NCBI GenBank assembly: GCA_013398295.1
Contig: VZSF01003599.1
Span: 782,469 to 846,468, forward strand
Length of the DNA: 64,000 nucleotides
Direction of reading: 5' to 3'
Source: Chionis minor
Lineage: Eukaryota; Chordata; Aves; Charadriiformes; Chionididae
Shown here: positions 37,801 through 49,072 of the stretch, piece after piece
How the letters are laid out: every line of letters starts with the position of its first letter
Position numbering within the stretch: position 1 is the stretch's first letter
Notes under the pieces: model-generated
The model's input: only the letters and a program-made list of their open reading frames with translations
Databases searched by the model: none
What the model was told of the DNA's origin: nothing
Position numbers and translations under genes: made by a program

Positions 37801-40640
37801 TGTTTTAAGTGTATCATGACCTTAGTATCTGCTTCCAGGAACAAGCTGTTGCCCCTGGCTTTCACCGACAGCTGGTTTTCTTTTGATACATCACAGAATC
37901 TTCCTGCTGATTCCTGCAATATGTCAAAGGAGCTCGGCAGTTTGTTGACCTCTCAAGACTTCACTCTGTTCATTATGGCTTCAAGAGTCCACAGTTGTCC
38001 TCCAGTGCAGGCTGAGTCTCAAAGAAAAAAAAAAAAAATGTCCTTAAAAGGTGAAATGGCTGGTGATAGCCCAAGGGAACAGTTGCCCTTTGAGCATGTC
38101 CAGCAATGGTTGTTGAGATAATATGGGTGACCTAAATGGGCCTGGCAAATTAAAGGTGTAAACCTGGTCCTGTAACTGTACAGCAATAAAGAGGAGGCCG
38201 GTGGTTTCCAGTGCACAGACATCTGCTCGCTCGCTCGCTCCTAAGGCAACCCTGTCACCATGCAAAAACTTGACAGCTTTTTGAAAAGGGCAAACAGTGC
38301 CTTGTTTCAAAAAGTGTCGAGTCATGCTTTTATTTTCAATGCAGTCCTTATTCCTTTTCTTTCCTGCTGGTGAGTTTCTATAGGAAAAGCCCTTTCTTTG
38401 ATAGTCTGTAATTAGTATTAAAGATGGCTTTGACAGCCATCTGTGGGCAGAGAAGGCAGAGTTGGTTGAGATGCTCTGGAGCAGTTATTGCCGGTACAAT
38501 GAGATACTTGAGCCTGGAGTAAGACAAACCAAACACACAAAAGGGAAAGCAACTCCCAAGTGAATTGAGGCCGGAGCTCTTCTACCCAGTCCTTTGGTGT
38601 AAGTCCTACAGCTGGACAGGCTCGTTTCTCTTAGAGTTTGTGCTTGTTCCTGGTTTTCTGTAACAGGAATTGGACACCACTTACCTAATGTGGAAAGACT
38701 TTAAGGGGCTGCCTTTGTTGGAATACATGGGTCAAGGCTATTTAGGTCCAGCCAAGACAAGTCAGCTTTCTGACAGAGCATCCCAAAGCCAGACCCAGGG
38801 TGTCCCGAAGAGGAGCACGTGACTGATTTGGAGGGACAGCAGGTGTAATCATGAGGTGGAGACATAGTTTCTCCACTCAGAAATTGTGTAGGAGCTGAGA
38901 GAAATTTTTCATTTCACTTAGCAAATCCTTTTGGACACGAAAACTTCCCAAAGAGGACCCCTCATTGTCTGTGCTTTTATCATCTGGCAGCCTCAATGAA
39001 TTGGCCGTGAGTCCATGCTTATTGAAAACAACTCTATAATTATTTTTTTTTTGCATTACATTTCTTTTGGAGAACAAAATAAAATAAATGCCTTTGCACT
39101 GTGATGTGACACAACTGCAGGCCGAGGTCAGATAAATAAGAAGCTGAAGATCTAGGACTGGACCTTCCCATGCAGCTAAAGGAAAGCAGGAATGGATGGG
39201 TTGGAATTTGAACCATAACTCAGTGGTGACTTGGCTGGTTTAGTCAAATTTCTAAATGAAAGAGGAAGGTGAAAATCAATGTGAGAGAAGTGAAAAAGGA
39301 GTGTCACAGGATGAGATTACAAAGCCAAGAGAAAGCAAACATGGACGGACAGACATGAAAAAGATGAAGTGGAAACAAAAAACTTTATATATGAAATGCT
39401 CTGTTATGTGTATCTGTGGAGAAGTGTATACAAAACCCACCAGGTTTCGAAGTATTTCTTAATGATTAAAAAATGATGTTTGTCTCTCTACTGAGTCACT
39501 TCTGGAAAAACAAAGAGAAATATTGGTTTAAATTACAAAAGAAGCTGCGGGATGATGGAGAGTAGTTCTCTACATCACTTGAACTGCCTGAGCCACGTGC
39601 CATCTGTAATTTATTAGTGTTGCTTTCTGGCTCTGGAGTCCCCTGAGCTTCCTCACGTGCCCTGCCTGCTGACAGTGGCCACTGGCCCCGGCGTGCCAGG
39701 TGGGGACCCCGTGGAAGCCCAAGTGTGCTTTATGCATCTCATCCAAGGCCCTGGAGGTCAGCAGGAGTATTTGTGCTGACTTACTGCAGTCTCAGGAGCT
39801 TCAGATCTGTACCTAAATACACATCTACCAGCAACTGCTTCAGGGCATGTGGATTTCTGCTATTGCTGGGTAAACTTAAAGCATGAAAGAACCCAATTTG
39901 GAGGCTGCAGTACAGATCACTGCCAGCATTTACTAGATTAAGACTCAATTCCAGCATAGAAGCTGGCAGTTCTGTCTGCTGTATCCCCTTAGACCGTCTT
40001 TGTAGCATTTCTACCACACTCTTGTATGCAGATTACAACAAAAGGTGTGCTTGTTCTGAAACAAAATCCAGAACAGTGGCATTGTTAATGTGCCTTAAAG
40101 TGACTGTATGCAAGTGTGAGGATTATAATGAGCAAAGCAAGAACCGTTACCAAATATTGGAGTCACGGTGCGAGGGATATAAAGGCAGCATGTTGCCATA
40201 ATTCTTGGTTTATTCTACAGTTACCTTTCTTAGCAGTCTTTCCACTTTGTTGATTGCACTTTTGGCACTCATCTGTGCCAAAAGTTTGCCCCTGTTTGGT
40301 GCTGCTCAGTACTTCAAGGAGAGAGGGAGAGGAGGGAGAACTGAACGGGTGAAGCACATGTTATTGTAGCACCTGCAGAGTCAGCAAACTGCTGTCTGGA
40401 GGGAGTTCTCTCCAAGGCAATGGTAGTAACGCTCCATCCTTGAGTCAACTTAAGTTAGACTAATTAGAGTACAAAAGAGACAGTGCTGCGTCTTGGGGAT
40501 GAACCACCTGATAATCAGTATTTTCTTTCGTGGCTTGTACAAATACCTAGTGTAGTGCGTAACAGTTGAAACAATTATTTGACTGAATGGCTCCTGTCTT
40601 TTTCAATGTTTTAAGGACACCTGCCCCTTCCTCTTTCTAG

Positions 40641-40842
40641 AGGTTGATCTCAGTGATATTGTTCTCTACTGGAACAGGAAACCCAACCCTCGTAGCTGTA
40701 CGGCTGATGGCAAAATTGTATTCATAACAGCTGCTGAAGGGGGAGCGCGGATGGGATTAAAACCACAAAGGGACTGCACGGGAAGATTACTTGAGAAAGT
40801 CATTTGGGGTCTAAGTAATAATCCTAATAACCGCTGCAAGCA
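40641..40842 (+). other. Candidate internal exon (202 nt, unrecognised)
   Basis: A strong acceptor (CACCTGCCCCTTCCTCTTTCTAG, ending at 40640) and a strong donor (CA then GTAAGTATT at 40843) bracket 202 nt. One frame starting at 40643 is open for 66 codons plus two bases, with no stop before the donor. It would enter in phase 1 and leave in phase 2. The peptide begins VDLSDIVLYWNRKP and later has a GLSNNPNNRCK segment. No domain was recognised and there is no start codon near the 5' edge. The segment has more CpGs than its surroundings. Its exit phase matches the entry phase of the candidate at 57611. It could be non-coding or chance. Confidence 0.25.
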
Positions 40843-42958
40843 GTAAGTATTTTCCTCCGATTGCTATTGCTCTGCCAGCTGGGGGAATGTCACAAATATG
40901 CAGCTTAGAGATTTTTTTTTGGTAATAATAGAAACTGCATGTAGTAAGGAATATAATCTCAAAGCATTTACTTATCTAAAAAGTGTCTCTGGTCCTGTAA
41001 AATAGATCTGTGGAGGCAATGGTCTTGTATTTAGCCTGTGGGCTGAATCGGCACTCTGGATTCCCCCTGGTAGGGTTTTTGTTTACTCAGCTCCCATCTC
41101 CATCCCTCTCTTCCGCCCGTCTCTGTAAGGATGTGTTGGTGTGAGACAGGTGCTTGTTCCAGCTCGCTTTTCAACAGAGCAGGCGGCACGGTGTCTGGTG
41201 TTTCCTCGTGTAAGGAGTTTATAAATGAGTGTTCACTCAGATATTGATCCTGTAGCAAATAATTTCCAGGGACTTCACCTAGGTGTGATTATTCACCAAC
41301 TTCCTTCAGTTCCTTGCAGAGTCCACGAGATGAATCTTTGACTTGTACCCATTGGTTATTTTGAGTTTCAAATGGTAAAAGAACCTTTCTACTCATTCGC
41401 TCTTTAAGGAAATGGAAAGTCACAAGAAAACTGCGAACTCGGAGTGTGCCCTGCTTAGCACGAGGAGCACACCACGTCTAACACGCTGCTGCAGGCACCT
41501 CCCAGGCACTGTAAGGCTTTGGTCTTCTCAGTCAGAACATCCCCTGCATGGCTTGTGAGCCCAGATTTTTTGCTGATTCCATGAATAACAGGTAGAGGGC
41601 AATGAAAAGAGGGTTGAAAAGAGCGGTCTTTTTCCCTGTGTTTTTGTGCTCCCAAATTATATGTTCCCATCTGCTGATTAATACTTGCACCGTAAACTCT
41701 GAGGAGAAGGAGGTCTTTCTGCCGCATGCCTGGATAGTGCTTATCACAAGGGGATCTCCATCCTTCCTAATGGGAATGGATTTTTGTATTTTGGGATGCC
41801 GACCTCAAGTGTTAGAAAAACATTAAGGATTACAAAAAGAACAAATACGGGGTTCTTGTTATTGAAAACACTTATTCTTTTGGTTTTAGCTCTCCCTCTT
41901 CCTCATTTCTTAATATAGCTGTGATGATTCCTTCCAAATCTGGGAACTAAGGCTTTAAAAAAAAAAAATCTAAATCCTGCAATACTTCACATAAAATTGT
42001 GAGAGTTGGGGAGTTAAGACAAGAAGGTATGTGCTGAACTGGACTTAGTCAGTGCATGATTTTGCTTTCTTCTCCCTTGGACCATCTTGTCTCCTATCTT
42101 GTTACTGCTCTGATAATTTGAACGTGTTAACAGTGGGTTTGCCACTGAAGTGGGGTGATAAATGTAATTAGCCAGACAGAGGGTAAGTAGAGCTTCTGGT
42201 AGCCATTGCAAGAGCTCCCTTACGTTTTGAGCTCCTGTGAGCCTGCTTCAGGTTTAAATATGCAACCCCATCAGGGGATTTGTGAATCCCTCAGTAATAT
42301 CTGGGCTGAAATGTGAGTGTTTCTCTGAAAACAGGATGAGCTGGAGTTAAACGCAGTAGCAGCTCCGTTACAGCTTCTGTGACCGTCAGGAGTTTACAGT
42401 GTTTATTTTTGCTGGAGGCGGAATGTTAGCAGGTTGTAAATTCAGACTGGGTTTCCTCTCAGCTTGGAAGACAAATCCAGATTCTCTGTGTTGTGTAGTT
42501 CCCTCCTGCTTTTATTTAGATTTTCTTTTCCTTCTGCCTTTCCTGTAATCCCTTAACTAGTGCTATTAACATTCAGTGCTGGAGAAAGCAGTTTTGCCAT
42601 GAGATATATTATGAGGTTAAATTACTATCTCTGTGCCTCAACTAGTAGTATCCAAGCAGAAAGTATTTCTTTTTCCTTTTCTTTTAAAATAAATTATGGG
42701 ATACCTGACACCACAAGAGGGCTGGTAATGCGAAGAAGGAGTTAACCACAGAAATTGGCCCAAACCAGAGAACTCTGTCAGTGGAACATCCCAAAGCACA
42801 TTGGATTTCTTTTTTGGAAAAAAAATACAAAATACAGCTGACAACATCTACCTCGTGCCTTGCAGCTGAGCTCTTCAAAGCTTCCTAAGGGATATGAAGC
42901 ACCTACTCCCATTGAAATAAAAGACAGCTGATTTTCCTAGGGACTGAGGGAATTTCAG

Positions 42959-43235
42959 TTATGTAAGAAACACTACAAAAGAACAGCCCCTGAGCAATTT
43001 TGAATCGCAGGATTCCTCACTGGCAGTGGATGGAATTTATGTAATTTGGATGGACAGTGAAGTCACCAAAAGGAGCAGTTTTGGGGAAGCTGAATTTAGT
43101 CCAATTCAGCTGACAGAGGAGGTTTCAGAAATACTGAAATCTGCCTCAGCTGTTCACAGAATTACACCTATATTCGAGAAGCTTAAGCATTCTTTGGAGA
43201 TTCTTAAGGATTTGATTACTGCATATTCAAAGTAA
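42959..43235 (+). other. Protein-like open frame without start codon
   Basis: A frame is open from 42948 to the TAA at 43233-43235 (95 codons). It has no ATG near its start but a possible weak acceptor (GGGAATTTCAG) ending at 42958. The downstream half is amphipathic and helix-like (LTEEVSEILKSA ... FEKLKHSLEILKDL). The acceptor lacks a good pyrimidine tract and no poly(A) signal follows. Given how many similar-length frames occur by chance here, this is more likely fortuitous than a terminal exon. Confidence 0.1.
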
Positions 43236-43266
43236 AATATTTCAATCTTTTTTGTTTTGACATGGC

Positions 43267-43290
43267 TTTTTTTTTTTTTTTTTTTTTTTT
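43267..43290 (+). repeat. Poly-T tract (24 nt)
   Basis: An uninterrupted T24 run. It could be the reversed poly(A) tail of an old retroposed sequence, but no duplication or gene-like sequence was recognised beside it. A minus-strand frame crossing it yields a lysine run and is an artefact. Confidence 0.9.
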
Positions 43291-44297
43291 GAGGTTGTTT
43301 CAAATAGACCAGCGTTCTAAGAAGTGAAAGGAAAAAGGGGAAGGAGTGAAGAGCAAGGACTAAATACCTAGGGACTAGCTGTTTTGACATTTTAAAGGCT
43401 GTTTACCCTTTTTTACAGAAGCTGTTACCTGAAGGCCTTTTCTGGATACTCCCTGAGAAAGAAAATGCCTGAAGGAGAAAGGATGTTCTGAGGAGCAAGA
43501 TCTTCACTTTTACTAATGATAAGCCCAAGTTGTAAATCTAGGAATCAAAGACAAGAAAATTCTTGCATGGATGGCCCTTTGAACTGGCCTTCTTAATGGG
43601 AACCAAATCTGAAATACTAGTATTGGCAGTAATTTATTGCCTAATAAATTTAGTACCTGAATTCCCCAGTTGAGATGAGGCTTTCTTTTGCTGCTTGCCT
43701 GTGCATATGGCTTGTAAATGAAAACCTGCTTAGCAAAGAGGTGGCCACGTGAAACAGAGGTGGAAATCTCCTTGCTAGGGTAGGAGGGAGGCAAACAGGG
43801 CTCCTGCGGCTTGTGCGGAGTCATGCCGGAAGCCTGGGGCTGATACCTGATCCCCCATATTCCCTAAGCAGAGCCGTAGCCGCTTAATCACAGTTACTCT
43901 GTTCGTGTATCCTGCAAATTAAAGGAGTGTATTTGAAAGGTCGACATTGCTAACCAAGTCATATTCTGTTCTGGTTTTGGCTTCTCAACTCAAGCCAGCA
44001 ACGCGGCTGTCGGTGAATATTGTTTTGCCAGGCAGATGTCTGTCCTGCTCGTTCAGAGCCCCGGTGAGATCTAGCAACTCATTTCACATAGAAAGATGAA
44101 AGGAAAAAGATTTACTTAATAAAACAAATCTTGCTTAATTGCTGTGGTTAGTCTCCTGCCTGGGTTTTATGGGTTCCTGCAGCTGGCTTTAATCTCCTGA
44201 TTTACTCTGGGAACAAAGAAGGAAAGGAGTGAACTTAAATCATGGCAGGAAGAAGTTGAAATTTTTTTGGCAGAACTCAGGAAGGTTAGAGACTTAC

Positions 44298-44324
44298 TGG
44301 AAAGTGCAGCCTAGATACAGGCCA
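44298..44324 (-). other. Candidate 27-nt microexon (minus strand)
   Basis: On the minus strand the acceptor GGGAGCCTCTCCTAG precedes exactly 27 nt (nine open codons in one frame), followed by the donor CA then GTAAGTCTC. Small, frame-preserving exons flanked by good signals are known in vertebrate neural genes, but this one was not recognised. It is on the same strand as the candidate at 45349-45412 and about 1 kb downstream of it. The evidence is only the paired splice motifs. Confidence 0.1.
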
Positions 44325-45009
44325 CTAGGAGAGGCTCCCTGGGTTTGGGGAGATACAGTAAAATAATTTCTTACAATGTGACCTTTACAGTCGGTAATGT
44401 CAAGGGCTTCTACTAGTCAGGGCAACTAAGGAAGGATAAAAAAAGAGTGGAAAGAAACATTGAGGCTCCAGAGAAGACTGACCAAAAGGGGTCAGTATTT
44501 GTTAAGTTGAAACACTGACTTGACAAACATAAACAGGCGAGGATTTACACGTGGAAATGCGAGGATTTAGCACCAGGATGGTGAGGTGCAGCATGCCTAC
44601 GCTCAGCTCGTGTGACCCAGGGACTACCTTACAGATGAGCCAATCCCCCCAGTTAAACTCAACCTGCATCTGTCTCTCATATTTATGTTTCAAATACTTC
44701 CTAAAGAAAAGTCTTCCGGCACGGCAGCTTGGACAACAGATGTGAGCTGAGGAGACTGTCTGTACAAAGCAGTGGTCACTGATCTAAAACCAGACTGTGC
44801 CTAGATCAAAGTACGGCGTGCTGAGAATAGCGTGGCATTTATGAAGAGCACAGAAGATGCAGAGCTAAGTATAACCCTCTGAAAACAAACAGTCTAACAG
44901 GAACCAGAAGGTTTAGCGTCTGGAAAACTATACCAGATATTATGAGGCTCACTGATTGTAGGAATTTAGTATTGATTTAGCTTTTCATTCTTTAGTGCAG
45001 CCTTGTCTC

Positions 45010-45252
45010 CCCGAGCCGCTGTGTGGAGTTGCTGTTGGAGCGCAGTGTGGCAATGCTGCGGCCGCCGGGTAAGAGTGGGGTGCTGCCGAGGGCATTGCCC
45101 TGGCCCCCTCCTCTCCTCGCTTCGTGCTCCCGCACTTCCCTGGCACCGACATTGCTGCTTCTCCCATCTGGCAGTGAGCCACCCGGGAAGCTCAGTCACC
45201 CTCTGATTATCGCCAGTGAGTCAGCCGGGTGTTAGTGCCAGCCCAAAGGGCC
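45010..45252. promoter_or_regulatory. CpG-dense patch, possible minor promoter
   Basis: About 15 CpG dinucleotides can be counted in some 240 bp, against strong CpG depletion elsewhere. The patch includes the NotI octamer GCGGCCGC at 45058-45065, CCCGGG near 45182 and several GCCGGG/GCCGCC elements. A donor-like GTAAGAG begins at 45069, so a plus-strand first exon ending at 45068 is conceivable. No TATA box was identified. The patch is shorter than a classical CpG island. Alternatives are a GC-rich exon or a locally unmethylated enhancer. Confidence 0.3.
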
Positions 45253-45348
45253 GTAGGGACCTGTACAGCCAGGGGCTCCTCATCACCTCCATGTGGTGTT
45301 AGTCTTCCTGTGACTTCAGGCTCATCCCTTTGCTGATAGATCACTCAC

Positions 45349-45412
45349 CAGTATCACAGCACACCCAGGCAATGCAGCCCCTCTTGGATCTATGCTTTGA
45401 GGATGACTTTCT
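45349..45412 (-). other. Candidate exon (64 nt, minus strand)
   Basis: On the minus strand a very good acceptor (CATCACCTCTCTTATTCCAG) is followed by 64 nt and the donor CTG then GTGAGTGATC. Two of the three frames are open, so the frame is undecided. It lies about 100 bp from the CpG-dense patch at 45010-45252. No homology was recognised. It is listed because both splice signals are above average. It may be part of a non-coding transcript or may be a coincidence. Confidence 0.18.
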
Positions 45413-47318
45413 CTGGAATAAGAGAGGTGATGTTCCCTAGGATTAGCGTGCATCAGCAAAATCATACAGCACGTGAAGAACTCTGCGGAGCACTCAGCAC
45501 TCTGCCCTCTCTGTAGCACTGCTGCAGGTGGCAGAACCTTTCCACGGCCATAGCAGTTATGCAAGATTAAAATTTAAATTTAAATAGGAAACTGTAATTT
45601 GAGCTCCTGAAATCATAAGTCGCATCCTCAGCTCTGGCTAGTGCTGATCGAATTGCTTTTCAATTACTGTCTTTGTCAGCTGTGTAGTGTTATGTCTAAA
45701 TACCGCTGAGATTTCTCGTCATTGAAGACAGTGAAATGGAACAGCTAGATTTTCATACATAGTTATCAGAATGTATTAATTAGAAGCCTCATTTCTAAGT
45801 TTGACATGTTAGGAAGATAAGGTGCTAAATGGAAATCTTTGTATACAACTAAAAGCTTCAATTTGGAAATGAAATATTTGCTTGGAAATTGCACATGTAG
45901 ACAAATGCATTTACTTGGTCTTGACAAAATTACCTAATGGTTTCTAGGTGAGCTGCTGGAGACTCGTCCTGCAGTGTCTTTGAGATGCTGCTTGTTCTGC
46001 ATACCAGCAAAATGTTTTAATACTCCATTTGGGAGATTTAGAGAGAGACAGTTTGAGACAAAGCTGAGGCAGAGATTTCCTGTGCTGTGAATGAATAACC
46101 TTAAAAGTTCAAGCGAGAAAGTATTTCCCTGGTCTGGCTACCATGTGTTCATAAAGCTTCAAAACCCCCTTCAGATGGAGTCCTCTATCCAGTGTGGGAT
46201 TGAAGCTGACCTCTGGTATTGTGCACCATTCTTAATCATGGTCCTTTCATGTTTCCATTGCAACGTCTGCTTTTGTTAAAAGATCAAAACCTGTGCTTAA
46301 CTCTCAGCACATAGACAATCAATCTCAAATAAATGAGCTGCTGCCCATGGGCTTTGTGCATATGCAGGTGGTTTGCTTAGCAGGGTCTGTGTTTAGATCC
46401 AGCAACAGTAGAGTGTGATTTTTGTTACCGGGCAGCTGACTTGGGACCTTGCTTTAGTTACTGCCACCATGGAGAGCACGTAGCCGAAGTGACGGAGGCA
46501 TTTTTGTGACACCCACAGTAAATACAATAATTGTCTAGAATAAAATTGGAGAGGAAGATTTTGAGTGCACTTTGGGTGGAGGTCGAAGCTGCCAAGTTAT
46601 GGCTGGTGGCTACTTGCAGGTTGTAGAGCAGTGCAGAAAAGCCTGTGTGAGGACAACCATCTACTTGCGCATACAGATGTAGCAAAAGGGGACAATTTTC
46701 CAGCTGGAGTGGGGAACCACACACTAAGGAAACGTGGAGTATTTCAGCTGTTTGTCCTCTCTCTCTGTTGTCACTGTACCTGCCTCCCTTAAGTAAACAT
46801 GGTAAATATATATATACTGCATAGATTAGGTGGGTAAATACAGGAGACTGTCAAGCAATTTGGCCTCCAGGTCCTCGGTCTCAGGGTTTATTGAGGCAGT
46901 ATAACCTACAAATTTTTATGTACAAAGTTGGCACTATTGATTTAAAAAATTAATATTTAATCGCGAGCATACAACAAGGTCAACGAATCTTTAGTAAGGA
47001 ATTAAATAGACTTTTCCTTGCTAGCACTCCAAAACTAAGTAAATAAAAATTTAAGTGAAAACGTTTGTAGCATATGCGTACAGACTGCATTTAAAAATGT
47101 ATGGGGCTCCGTACTGCCTGACTTAATTCCGATTCATCCAGTGACCTTGTTATATAAAACTCAATGCCCTTTTTAAAGGGGGAGTTGCAAATTGTGCTTC
47201 TGCATATTTATTTAGGAAGTTCAATCTTCTGGGTGTTCATACCCTAATTCCAGTGCTAAGTGCAATCACAACATTGATTTTTCTCACTAAACATAACCTA
47301 CTTTACCCTGGGATGGAA

Positions 47319-47335
47319 TTTTTTTTTTTTTTTTT
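47319..47335 (+). repeat. Poly-T tract (17 nt)
   Basis: A T17 run immediately before the enhancer-like sequence at 47341. It is a simple homopolymer. Confidence 0.9.
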
Positions 47336-47340
47336 AATGG

Positions 47341-47640
47341 GCTTTATATAATGGCATATGTGAAAACCACTCAACTTAATGCCCCATACTGTAGTTAATT
47401 AACAAAATGGCACTGTAGCTATGGTCTTTCGTCCTCTGGCAGTGTGTTTTACGGCTAACCTTGGCCGTACAAAATGTCCTTCCTAATTAACAGGAGCCCA
47501 GGTATTGACTATGTCAAGCTACATGGTGGAAAGAGCAATTTGCAGCTGCTGACAAAGTTGTAATTCTGTTGAAAGTCCAAACATGAGGAACCTCATTTTG
47601 ACTGATGTTATGCCATTTCAGAGCCCGTCTCAAGGAACAG
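47341..47640. promoter_or_regulatory. Possible conserved non-coding element
   Basis: Complex, non-repetitive sequence just after a T17 tract. It contains the perfect 10-bp palindrome GTTAATTAAC (47394-47403), a second TAATTA at 47484, a near-palindromic ACGGCTAACCTTGGCCGT at about 47451-47468 resembling a nuclear factor I dyad, and an AATTTGCAGCTGCTGACAAA segment with a CAGCTG E-box. Its look is that of an enhancer. No coding frame is credible. Confidence 0.22.
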
Positions 47641-48608
47641 CTGAACCAAGTATCTAAAATGATCAGTTTTTACTTTTCTCCAGTTGCTAAATAACAGTAT
47701 CCTGAAATACATCCAAACATCTCCTAAAATCCGTACTACCAAAAACATACTGATGGATTTAGACAGATTTCATGATCGGTAGTATTGTTTTCTTATTAAT
47801 GAAATGCTTCTTTATTGTTCATTTATTTGAACTGTAATGTGCTAGAAAACTTAATGGAACTTAGAGCTTTAATGAACCTTCAGTAATGTATTTGATTCTC
47901 CCTTTACTTTTTCTGTTTTCATTTCTGAGTAATTCAGCTGAAGGCATTAGAGGTGTATCAGGTTTGTGCTAGTTTTACTAGAGCAAGACAGTAATCTGTG
48001 AAGCTCCATGATGTTTCATGTTACAAATGAGAGAATTAAGCACTTACCTTTTATACTGAGGAAAAAAGTTTTCTTTTTCAGTGCCTTAAATTAATTGTGT
48101 TTTGTCTCACTGTTGAAAAACTGCGACAAGAAGACAAGTACTCTCAATCATTCATGACTACATTTGTGAAGTGTTTTAGTGTCTAAAGATGCAAAAAGAT
48201 GAGTTTTTCCAAGGAACTTAGATGCTGAGTCCTCATAAATGTCAAGAAGATATCGACATCTTGTGTAGATACCGATTTCTGCTCAATAACTAATATTTTG
48301 TGTAGCCTAAGTATTTTAGAGAAATACAATTTTTCACCGTGCTTTAGCCTCTTTGCTATGGTGAAGCTGGTTTCTGCTGAGTAGAGGCCATGATGAATGT
48401 ACTGTGGTGGTGTGAAGTTAGGAGGCCCTTTGCCTTCTCCATGCGATGCTGAGGCCAGGCTCCTCGGAGCTGTGCCCTTGGAACTGGCATCCTGTTCCCC
48501 ACACACTCGTCGTCCTGCGTGAGCCTGGTGCGCTGGGGGAAGTTTGTCCCTCGGTGGCTTTTGAAGAGAAAGTCTGTATAAGGATCTCTGTTCTCATTCC
48601 TGATGCTT

Positions 48609-49072
48609 TGTGGAGAGGGTGCAGCGAAGGGCCACAAAGATGATCAGGGGGCTGGAGCATCTTTCTTATGAGGAAAGGCTGAGGGAGTTGGGTCTTTTTC
48701 ATCTGGAGAAGACTGAGGGGTGATCTCATCAATGTTTACAAATACTTAAAGGCAGGGGGCCAGGAGGAGGGGGCCAGGCTTTTTTCAGTAGTACCCAGTG
48801 GGTACTAGGGGGCAATGTGTATAAAATCAAATACAGGAAGTTCCATCTCAACATGAGGAGAAACTTCTTTCCTGTGAGGGTGGCAGAGCACTGGCACAGG
48901 CTGCCCAGAGAGGTTGTGGAGTCTCTGACTCCGGAGACGTTCCAAACCCGCCTGGACACCATCCTGTGCCACCTGCTCTAGGTGGACCTGCTCTGGCAGG
49001 GGGGTTGGACCAGATGATCTCTAGAGGTCTCCAACCCTTAACTTTCTGTCATTCTGTGATTCTGTGATTCTG
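48609..49072 (+). mobile_element. CR1 LINE, 5'-truncated 3' end
   Basis: This is the 3' end of a chicken-repeat-1 (CR1) non-LTR retrotransposon in sense orientation. The first ~110 bases still translate as the C-terminal part of the CR1 ORF2 reverse transcriptase (a [20 protein letters not shown] stretch), until an in-frame TGA near 48720. Further in-frame remnants follow at about 48825-48965 in shifted frames, around an HWHRLPREVVES-like core. The 3' UTR has the characteristic TTGGACCAGATGATCTCTAGAGGTC segment, and the element ends in repeats of ATTCTGTG at 49051-49072. The 5' truncation, shifts and stops show a dead copy. Recognition rests on the family's well-known 3' sequence and octamer tail. 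It is the best-preserved mobile element in the window and the main reason to call the sequence avian. Confidence 0.96.

Larger units (their letters stand above)
26045..40640. other. No recognised gene; long non-coding stretch
   Basis: About 14.6 kb with two MIR-like fragments and one tandem duplication. Complex sequence near 34160-34330 and 35400-35640 (ATATTACAACATGGCAATAT, GGTTTATTGCAAGATTGG) looks like candidate conserved non-coding elements, but this cannot be confirmed here. A GCACAGCTGTGC palindrome lies near 32237 among several CAGCTG words. A CTCG repeat lies at about 38225-38239. No credible coding frame. Confidence 0.55.
45413..48608. other. No recognised gene; non-coding sequence up to the CR1
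   Basis: Contains the enhancer-like stretch at 47.34-47.64 kb and a T17 run. On the minus strand a very good acceptor (AACTTTTTTCCTCAG) and donor (AAAAG then GTAAGTGC) lie only 8 nt apart at 48048-48055, too close for a standard exon. The frames at 48183-48732 overlap the CR1 in antisense and are spurious. Confidence 0.55.

Noticed and set aside
48183..48732. Three overlapping minus-strand frames of about 93-107 codons
   Set aside because: They partly translate the antisense of the CR1 element and its flank.
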